Assembly (NCBI GenBank): GCA_963995525.1
Contig: OZ023210.1
Location: 1,516,263-1,580,262, forward strand
DNA from: Escarpia spicata
Lineage: Eukaryota; Annelida; Polychaeta; Sabellida; Siboglinidae
Length of the DNA stretch: 64,000 nt
Reading direction: 5' to 3'
Shown here: one piece after another, positions 13,301-25,300 of the stretch
Layout of the letters: each line of letters starts with the position of its first letter
Position numbering within the stretch: the stretch's first letter is position 1
Position numbers and translations under genes: made by a program
Notes under the pieces: model-generated
What the model was told of the DNA's origin: nothing
Seen by the model: the letters and a program-made list of their open reading frames with translations, nothing else
Databases searched by the model: none

Positions 13301-16300
13301 GATGTTCAGAGTGGGGAATGTCGTTGATGACAGAGTGGAGTTATTCGTAGAACAGGTCTTTGACTTCCGGTGGGGAACAGAGTGTTGGCGCATATATGCT
13401 CAGCAAGTTCACTTTGCCTGATTCAGTAAACAGACGGAGGGATAGGATGCGTTCTGAGCCATTTGTTGGTGGTTTAATTGTGCTCCGAAGGGAGTTCTAG
13501 ACAGCAAACCCCACACCATGTAAGCGGATTTCATTGGGTTGTTTTCCTTGCCAGAAGAAGGTGTAATCTTTCTCCCGCAGCTGTGTTGCTGTGAGGCGTG
13601 TCTCTTGAAGAGAAGCTAAGTCCACATTTAGTCTGCTGAGCTCTCTGTCGATAACAGTTGTCTTCCATGTGTCCGTAATCTGTCGGAGGTCTTCCGACAG
13701 GTCAGGACACATGGTCCTGACATTCCAGCTTGCGATTCAAAGGGCTGGTACCTTCTTGACATTTTTAACATTCTTTGTTTTGTCTGGTACAGTTTTTCTG
13801 TCCACTTGTAAGGTGAGAACCCTAAGCTCCAAACACCCATTGAAGCAGATGGACAGTGGCGGGACAGCACCTTTACTGACCGGGGGTTGCCCGGTTTGAA
13901 GCGGGAGGTAGCTGCCAGTGAGATGCGATGATCTCTCCCACCGTCGAAGACAGCCCGTGGCGTCCGTTCTCTACGCCAATCGAGTTGGACTTATAACTCG
14001 CAACTGCTGCCTTCCGTGTTGTACGGTGGCGTTGAATCGACTATGGAATGACACTCTCCATGGCGCATGCCTGGGCAAGATATGTGGGGGTCCTGGGTTG
14101 CCCAAGCGGCAAGATCCCCCTCTCGGCCTCATTAATGGGATCCAAATGAGTGCAGAGCATGACATTTGGCTCCAGTTTGGCAGCAGGAGCTATCGGAAGA
14201 TGTCATGATGACATACGACCGCCTTCGGGGCTCCACTCCGGATTTTCTGTCTGGGTTTACTCCCACAGCCTTTGTCTCTCCCGAGACTCCCACAAGGCAG
14301 TGGGGGTTTATGATCACAGTTTTCCGTCTCCGCGACTGGTTGCCATCCAAGACCAGTGAGCCCAGTCTGCTCATTGCTATTTAACCAAAGCTGGAGGTTG
14401 GATTAGTGAGCGTCGGGACATGTCCACACACCGTTGGCCCCAGCACACAGCACCCGAGGGCTCCAGCCTGCTCCCCAATCCCAGCGCATTTGCCTGGGGC
14501 CAGAAGGTACCCAGTATCCGTAGTGCACCACAAGGAGGTTGTACTACGGTCTTGATTGTGGAGAGGTTATGTACCAGCACAGGAGACTTACGCGCCCGGC
14601 TCACTTTTCACCCCCAAAAAGAGAGCTACCTCGCGGCCGAAGTTTAAACTACAGCACTTGCCACATCATACAGACCTGTGCTACTGCACCACATTGCTAT
14701 AGCTTACACTACAGTACTTGACACATCACACAGACCTGTGCTACTGCATCGCATTGCTATAGCTTACACTACAGCACTTGTCACATCATACAGACCTGTG
14801 CTACTGCACCACATTGCTATAGCTTACACTACAGTACTTGACACATCACACAGACCTGTGCTACTGCATCGCATTGCTATAGCTTACACTACAGCACTTG
14901 TCACATCACACAGACCTGTGCTACTGCACCGCATTGCTATAGCTTACACTACAGCACTTGACACATCACACAGACCTGTGCTGCTGCATCGTAATACTAT
15001 AGCTTACACTACAGCACTTGACACATCACACAGACCTGTGCTACTGCACCACATTGCTATAGCTTACACTACAGTACTTGACACATCACACAGACCTGTG
15101 CTACTGCATCGCATTGCTATAGCTTACACTACAGCACTTGACACATCACACAGACCTGTGCTGCTGCATCGTAATACTATAGCTTACACTACAGCACTTG
15201 ACACATCACACAGACCTGTGCTACTGCACCACATTGCTATAGCTTACACTACAGTACTTGACACATCACACAGACCTGTGCTACTGCATCGCATTGCTAT
15301 AGCTTACACTACAGCACTTGACACATCACACAGACCTGTGCTGCTGCATCGTAATACTATAGCTTACACTACAGCACTTGACACATCACACAGACCTGTG
15401 CTACTGCACCACATTGCTATAGCTTACACTACAGTACTTGACACATCACACAGACCTGTGCTACTGCATCGCATTGCTATAGCTTACACTACAGCACTTG
15501 ACACATCACACAGACCTGTGCTGCTGCATCGTAATACTATAGCTTACACTACAGCACTTGACACATCACACAGACCTGTGCTACTGCACCGCATTGCTAT
15601 AGCTTATACTACAGCACTTGACACATCACACAGACCTGTGCTACTGCACCGCATTGCTATAGCTTACACTACAGCACTTGACACATCACACAGACCTGTG
15701 CTACTGCACCGCATTGCTATAGCTTACACTACAGCACTTGACACATCACACAGACCTGTGCTGCTGCATCGTAATACTATAGCTTACACTACAGCACTTG
15801 ACACATCACACAGACCTGTGCTACTGCACCGCATTGCTATAGCTTATACTACAGCACTTGACACATCACACAGACCTGTGCTACTGCATCGCATTGCTAT
15901 AACTTACACTACAGGACTTGCCACACCACACAGACTTGTGCTACTGCACCGCATTGCTATAGCTTACCCTACAGCACTTGACACATCACACAGACCTGTG
16001 CTACTGCACCGCATTGCTATAGCTTACACTACAGCACTTGCCACACCACACAGACTTGTGCTACTGCACCGCATTGCTATAGCTTACCCTACAGCACTTG
16101 ACACATCACACAGACCTGTGCTACTGCATCGCATTGCTATAGCTTACACTACAGGACTTGCCACACCACACAGACCTGTGCTACTGCACCGCATTGCTAT
16201 AGCTTACACTACAGCACTTGACACATCACACAGACCTGTGCTGCTGCATCGTAATACTATAGCTTACACTACAGCACTTGACACATCACACAGACCTGTG

Positions 16301-19300
16301 CTACTGCACCGCATTGCTATAGCTTACCCTACAGCACTTGCCACATCACACAGACCTGTGCTACTGCACCGCATTGCTATAGCTTACCCTACAGCACTTG
16401 CCACACCACACAGACCTGTGCTACTGCACCGCATTGCTATAGCTTACACTACAGCACTTGTCACATCACACAGACCTGTGCTACTGCACCGCATTGCTAT
16501 AGCTTACACTACAGCACTTGACACATCACACAGACCTGTGCTGCTGCATCGTAATACTATAGCTTACACTACAGCACTTGACACATCACACAGACCTGTG
16601 CTACTGCACCGCATTGCTATAGCTTACACTACAGGACTTGCCACACCACACAGACTTGTGCTACTGCACCGCATTGCTATAGCTTACCCTACAGCACGTG
16701 CCACACCACACAGACCTGTGCTACTACGCCGCATTGCTATAGCTTACTTTACAGCATTTGCCACACCACACAGACTTGTGCTACTGCACCGCATTGCTAT
16801 AGCTTACACTACAGGACTTGACGCATCACACAGACCTGTGCTACTGCACCACATTGCTATAGCTTTTATTACAGCACTTGCCACATCACACAGACCTGTG
16901 CTACTGCATCGCATTGCTACAACTTACACTACAGCACTTGACACACCACACAGACATGTGCTGCTGCACCACATTGCTATAGCTTACAATACAGCACTTG
17001 ACACACCACACAGACCTGTTCTACTGCACCGCATTGCTATAGCTAACACTACATCACTTGACACACCACACAGACCTGTGCTACTGCATCGTAATGCTAT
17101 AGCTTACACTACAGCAATTGACACATCACACAGACCTGTGCTACTGCAGCACATTGCTATAGCTTACACTACAGCAATTGACACACCACACAGACCTGTT
17201 CTACTGCACCGCATTGCTATAGCTAATACTACAGCACTTGACACACCACACAGACATGTGCTACTGCATCGTAATGCTATAGGTTACACTACAGCACTTG
17301 ACACACCACACAGACCTGTGCTACTGCATCGTAATGCTATAGTTTACACTACAGCAATTGACACACCACACATACCTGTGCTACTGCAGCACGTTGCTAT
17401 AGCTTACACTACAGCACTTGACACACCACACAGACCTGTGCTACTGCATCGCATTGCTATAGCTTACACTACAGCACTTGACACATCACACAGACCTGTG
17501 CTGCTGCATCGTAATACTATAGCTTACACTACAGCACTTGACACATCACACAGACCTGTGCTACTGCACCACATTGCTATAGCTTACACTACAGTACTTG
17601 ACACATCACACAGACCTGTGCTACTGCATCGCATTGCTATAGCTTACACTACAGCACTTGACACATCACACAGACCTGTGCTGCTGCATCGTAATACTAT
17701 AGCTTACACTACAGCACTTGACACATCACACAGACCTGTGCTACTGCACCGCATTGCTATAGCTTACACTACAGGACTTGCCACACCACACAGACTTGTG
17801 CTACTGCACCGCATTGCTATAGCTTACACTACAGGACTTGCCACATCACACAGACTTGTGCTACTGCACCGCATTGCTATAGCTTACACTACAGCACTTG
17901 CCACACCACACAGACCTGTGCTACTGCACCGCATTGCTATAGCTTACACCACAGCACTTGCCACACCACACAGACCTGTGCTACTGCACCGAATTGCTAT
18001 AGCTTACCCTACAGCACTTGACACATCACACAGACCTGTGCTACTGCACCGCATTGCTATAGCTTACACTACAGCACTTGCCACACCACACAGACCTGTG
18101 CTACTGCACCGCATTGCTATAGCTTACCCTACAGCACTTGACACATCACACAGACCTGTGCTACTGCACCGCATTGCTATAGCTTACACTACAGCACTTG
18201 CCACACCACACAGACCTGTGCTACTGCACCGCATTGCTATAGCTTACCCTACATCACTTGACACATCACACAGACCTGTGCTACTGCACCGCATTGCTAT
18301 AGCTTACACTACAGGACTTGCCACACCACACAGACCTGTGCTACGGCACCGCATTGCTATAGCTTACACTACAGCACTTGTCACATCACACAGACCTGTG
18401 CTACTGCACCGCATTGCTATAGCTTACACTACAGCACTTGACACATCACACAGACCTGTGCTGCTGCATCGTAATACTATAGCTTACACTACAGCACTTG
18501 ACACATCACACAGACCTGTGCTACTGCACCGCATTGCTATAGCTTACACTACAGGACTTGCCACACCACACAGACTTGTGCTACTGCACCGCATTGCTAT
18601 AGCTTACACTACAGGACTTGACGCATCACACAGACCTGTGCTACTGCACCACATTGCTATAGCTTTTATTACAGCACTTGCCCCATCACACAGACCTGTG
18701 CTACTGCATCGCATTGCTACAACTTACACTACAGCACTTGACACACCACACAGACATGTGCTGCTGCACCACATTGCTATAGCTTACAATACAGCACTTG
18801 ACACACCACACAGACCTGTTCTACTGCACCGCATTGCTATAGCTAACACTACATCACTTGACACACCACACAGACCTGTGCTACTGCATCGTAATGCTAT
18901 AGCTTACACTACAGCAATTGACACATCACACAGACCTGTGCTACTGCAGCACATTGCTATAGCTTACACTACAGCAATTGACACACCACACAGACCTGTT
19001 CTACTGCACCGCATTGCTATAGCTAATACTACAGCACTTCACACACCACACAGACATGTGCTACTGCATCGTAATGCTATAGGTTACACTACAGCACTTG
19101 ACACACCACACAGACCTGTGCTACTGCATCGTAATGCTATAGTTTACACTACAGCAATTGACACACCACACATACCTGTGCTACTGCAGCACGTTGCTAT
19201 AGCTTACACTACAGCACTTGACACACCACACAGACCTGTGCTACTGCATCGTAATGCTATAGTTTACACTACAGCAATTGACACACCACACATACCTGTG

Positions 19301-22300
19301 CTACTGCAGCACGTTGCTATAGCTTACACTACAGCACTTGACACACCACGCAGACCTGTGCTACTGCACTGCATTGCTATAGCTTACACTACAGCACTTG
19401 ACACACCACACAGACCTGTGCTACTGCACCGCTTTGCTATAGCTTACACTACAGCACTTGACACATCACACAGACCTGTGCTACTGCACCGCATTGCTAT
19501 TGCTTACACTACAGCACTTGACACATCACACAGACCTGTGCTACTGCACCACATTGCTATAGCTTACACTACAGTACTTGACACATCACACAGACTAGTG
19601 CTACTGCACCACATTGCTATAGCTTACACTACAGTACTTGACGCATCACACAGATCTGTGCTACGGCACCACATTGCTATAGCTTACACTACAATACTTG
19701 ACACATCACACAGACTAGTGCTACTGCACCACATTGCTATAACTTACAATACAGTATTTGACGCATCACACAGACCTGTGCTACTGCACCGCATTGCTAT
19801 TGCTTACACTACAGCACTTGACACATCACACAGACCTGTGCTACTGCACCACATTGCTATAGCTTACACTACAGTACTTGACACATCAAACAGACTAGTG
19901 CTACTGCACCACATTGCTATAGCTTACACTACAGTACTTGACGCAACACACAGACCTGTTCTATTGCACCGCATTACTATAGCATACACTTCAGCACTTG
20001 GCACATCACACATACCTGTGCTACTGCACCACATTGCTATAGCTTACACTACAGCACTTGACACACCACACAGACTTGTGCTACTGCACCACGTTGCTAT
20101 AGCTTACACTACAGCACTTGACACATCACACAGACCTGTGCTACTGCACCACATTGCTATAGCTTACACTACAGTACTTGACACATCACACAGACTTGTG
20201 CTACTGCATCGCATTGCTATAGCTTACACTACAGCACTTGACACATCACACAGACCTGTGCTACTGCACCGCATTGCTATTGCTTACACTACAGTACTTG
20301 ACACATCACACAGACGTGTGCTAGTGCACCGCATTGCTATAGCTTACACTACAGCACTTGACACACCACACAGACTTGTGCTACTGCACCGCATTGCTAT
20401 AGCTTACACTACAGCACTTGACACATCACACAGACCTGTTCTACCGCACCGCATTGCTATTGCTTACACTACAGCACTTGACACACCACACAGACCTGTT
20501 CCACTGCACCGCATTGCTATAGCTTACACTACAGCACTTGACACACCACACAGACCTGTTCCACTGCACCGCATTGCTATAGCTTACACTACAGCACTTG
20601 ACACACCACACAGACCTGTTCCACTGCACCGTATTGCTATAGCTTACACTACAGCACTTGACACACCACACAGACCTGTTCCACTGCACCGCATTGCTAT
20701 AGCTTACATTACAGCACTTGACACACCACACAGACCTGTTCCACTGCACCGCATTGCTATAGCTTACACTACAGCACTTGACACACCACACAGACCTGTT
20801 CCACTGCACCGCATTGCTATAGCTTACACTACAGCACTTGACACACCACACAGACCTGTTCCACTGCACCGCATTGCTATAGCTTACACTACAGCACTTG
20901 ACACACCACACATACCTGTTCCACTGCACCGTATTGCTATAGCTTACATTACAGCACTTGACACACCACACAGACCTGTTCTACTGCACCGCATTGCTAT
21001 AGCTTACACTACAGCACTTGACACACCACACAGACCTGTTCCACTGCACCGCATTGCTATAGCTTACACTACAGCACTTGACACACCACACAGACCTGTG
21101 CTACTGCACCGCATTGATATAGCTTACATTACAGCACTTGACACACCACACAGACCTGTTCTACTGCACCGCATTGCTATAGCTTACATTACAGCACTTG
21201 ACACACCACACAGACCTGTTCCACTGCACCGCATTGCTATAGCTTACATTACAGCACTTGACACACCACACAGACCTGTTCTACTGCACCGCATTGCTAT
21301 AGCTTACACTACAGCACTTGACACACCACACATACCTGTTCCACTGCACCGCATTGCTATAGCTTACACTACAGCCCTTGACACACCACACAGACTTGTT
21401 CCACTGCACCGCATTGCTATAGCTTACATTACAGCACTTGACACATCACACAGACCTGTTCCACTGCACCGTATTGCTATAGCTTACACTACAGCCCTTG
21501 ACACATCACACAGACCTGTTCTACTGCACCACATTGCTATAGCATACACTACAGCACTTGACACACCACACAGACCTGTTCTACTGCACCACATTGCTAT
21601 AGCATACACTACAGCACTTGACACACCACACAGACCTGTTCTACTGCACCACATTGCTATAGCTTACACTACAGCACTTGACACACCACACAGACCTGTG
21701 CTACTGCACCACACTACAAACAAAGCAAAATACACAATGGAAAAGGGTGAAAATGAAGACAAACTGAGTACTGTTGCAGAACGCCAGACTCAATACAAAT
21801 GACTGCTCCCAGTCAAAGCTGGTTGCGTTTAATGCACGAGCGCCCGTGCTTCAATAACTCACAAAACTGATGAAGCCAGACAAGCTATTGTGTTTAAGCT
21901 ACTCAATAACATACTATTATTTATATATGTGTTACCTGACATATTTCACTAACATTATGGCTAATTTAATTAATCACAACGTATTCAAAGGTAGCATTTC
22001 GTGTTTTATTGATAATTTGGATTTTTCAATGTATACAAAATGCTCAAGGTGTATCGTCTGGCTGCCATCAGATTTGGACTTAAAATAATATAGAAAAAAT
22101 ATAAAAACGAACCTTATATCACAAAAGTAAGGCATACCTCCGTGACTCCCTAACTATAGTTACGTCATAATGACACGGGTTTGTGAACTCCCAAATGAAC
22201 GAAAACGACGTATAATATGACCTATAACACCTCGTTGTTGGTATGAACTAATTGCAAGTGGAATTACCGTAATGTTTCAATATGCCGCGTTGACACAGAC

Positions 22301-25300
22301 AATCTTAAGAGACGTAACTTTAAACCAGTTTATGACATACAACGCAACGCCACGCGTTCTTTCTACAATTATTCAAAACTACGTAATTGTCGAACATGTG
22401 AAGTTAAGTCGCTTCGTTAAACCGCTTACATTTTGTTTGATCTTCTTTGGAATAGTTTGCTAACAAAAGTATTGTTTTACTAACATTTGGTTAGGGGAAT
22501 CCGGGGCAAAGTGGAACACGGTGTAAAGTGAAACAGTGCCAACGTAGCAATATTGGTGCCGCGATTTATCTGTTACTGTTATCACGAGAAGGTCAGGTGA
22601 CGATGCGTTGTTTGTGGTGGCAGCCATTTGCATTAATCAGGTATGTGCATTTTTGTGAGGACACGTCTGTTTTGGATGTTTTTAAACCAATAATCTTCGT
22701 CAATAAACAACGTGCAAAAGCACTGTAAACTTGTAGAATCCTTATGTAAGCCAAGGTCTAAGGCCTACGTATATCATATGCATGAATGATGAAATTCTTA
22801 GGTAGATCTGTGCGCACGCTAACACGGGGTGTTGAAGCAATATCATGTAGTCGGGGCACTGTGGAATAACGTTCTACTTTGCCCCGGCTTAGGCGTACAT
22901 TATTTATTGTCGCACATGTATAAATAGTATGATTATGATGATAATAATTGCAATTCGCACTCAATGACAGATAGAGCCTATTTGTATACTTACGTCATAT
23001 TAGCCCCTATGTAGCTAGGCTTACCTTGTCTTCTCTAGCATACGTTTGGAATGAATGTCATAGTGATTTTTTCTTTCACATTTCAGGCAAAATGGTATGA
23101 GAATTTACAAGAAACACTGACCAACAGAAATTGCCAACAGAAGCCATGAACGAAACAGTGGCAAAAGTTCACAACAAAGAGATGAGCCTTGGAGAGCCAG
23201 CCGTGACTTACGGCATTCCTAAAACAACTCTTTTTCGAAGGGTTAGGAAAGAGGGCGATGACGTGGCAAAAAAGGTCTCGGACGATGCAGGCGAGTTTTA
23301 TAGATCAATTAATTATTTTATGACACCATTTACTTTCCCTATAAACTAGCATTGTCATTTTTCAAAATTCAGTTCATTATATTAAAAGTTTGAATGATGT
23401 GTGTCTACATACATTTTGACTATATCTATTCCTATCCCATGATTGATTAGCACTAATTCTTTTCTTATATTTTTCAGGCCAGTGTTCAACCGACAACAAG
23501 AAAGGGACCTTGAAGACTAACTTCTATTTATGGAGAATTGTTTCTTTGGCTTAACACTCGCCGATTTCGACAGTTGTCCTCCCAATTTGCTGTCAGAAAC
23601 AATCTAGAACATCATTTCAGTCAGGAACTGAAGATGGCCGGGGCTGATTTTGTCTACGGATTTATGGAGCGCCACCCAACACTTTCACTACTCTCGTCAG
23701 AAGCGACATCAGCAGCACGAGCAGCAGGTTTTAACAAGGTGGTAGTAGCGGATTTCTGCGGACTTTTGGACTCTCTCTACAAAAAACACCATTCCCAAGC
23801 CGTATCTATAACAGCAATGAAACCGGAGTAATGACGGTGCCAAACGAAACGTAAAAGGTTATATCGATGAAAGGGTAAAAGCAGGTTGGTGCACTCGCTT
23901 CGGCAGAAAGGGGAACTTTGATGACAGCAGAAATCTGTTTCAATGCTCTGGGGAATTACATACCACCATTGCTCGTCTTCCCTCGAAAGAAGCTCAATCC
24001 CCTATTTGAAGTGGGGGCACCACCATAAACTGTCATCGCATGTCATCCTTCCGGGAGGATGCAGTCTTAGATAATCGTACCAACATGGTTCAACCATTTT
24101 CTGGACTACACAAAGCCTACAGCTGAAGATCCCGTTCTTCTCATTTTTGATGATCATGCAACTCACATCAGGAACCTTGCCTTAATCGAAATGAGAAGGG
24201 AGAATCATGTTCATATCCTTGTCATCCCACCTCACACGTCACATCGGTTGCAACCCCCTTGATGTTTGCTTTGTGGGCCTTCTGAACACATACTGTGAAC
24301 ATGAAGTGCCGGTATGGCTCAGGAACCACCCCGGAAAGGTTGTCACCATATACCAGGTTGCTGCTCTTTTCGGGACTGCCTACCAGAAGGCTGCAACTTC
24401 ATCAACGGCCATCACTGGTTTCGCCCAAACTGGCATATGCCCCTTTAACCCCAACATATTCCCGGATTACATGTTTGCCTCATCAGAAACTACAGCCAAA
24501 CCTGCACCAGAAGATGAACTAACACCTTCGACATTAGGCGCTGCACCACCACTTCCAGTCACACCTGATGCAGCAACACTACTTCCAGCCACACCTGATG
24601 CAGCACCACCACTTCCAGTCACACCTGATGCAGCACCACCACTTCCAGTCACACCTGATACAGCACCACCACGTCCAGCCACACCTGATGCAGCACCACC
24701 ACTTCCAGCCACACCCGATGCAGCATCACCACTTCCAGCCACACCCTATGCAGCACCACCACTTCCAGCCACACCTGATGCAGCACCACCACTTCCAGTC
24801 ACACCTGATGCAGCACCACCACTTCCAGCCACACCTGATGCAGCACCACCACGTCCAACCACACCCGATGCAGCACCATCACTTCCAGCCACACCTGATG
24901 CAGCACCACCACTTCCAGTCACACCTGATGCAGCAACACCACTTCCAGCCACACCCAATGCAGCACCACCATTTCCAGTCACACCTGATGCAGCACCACC
25001 ACTTCCAGTCACACCTGATGCAGCACCACCACTTCCAGCCACACCCGATGCAGCATCACCACTTCCAGCCACACCCGGTGCAGCACCACCACTTCCAGCC
25101 ACACCTGATGCAGCACCACCACTTCCAGTCACACCTGATGCAGCACCACCACTTCCAGCCACACCTGATGCAGCACCACCACGTCCAACCGCACCCGATG
25201 CAGCACCACCACTTCCAGCCACACCTGATGCAGCACCACCACTTCCAGTCACACCTGATGCAGCAACACCACTTCCAGCCACACCCAATGCAGCACCACC

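Noticed and set aside
20441..20971. Minus-strand Cys/Trp-rich frame (VWCVKCCSVSYSNAVQWNRS)n
   Set aside because: Antisense shadow of the same satellite, broken in other blocks.
14678..21802. 2,374-codon open frame across the satellite as a real protein gene
   Set aside because: There is no ATG in the repeat part, a stop lies immediately upstream, composition is exactly the 60-bp satellite, and there is no domain. I keep it as a finding, not a gene.
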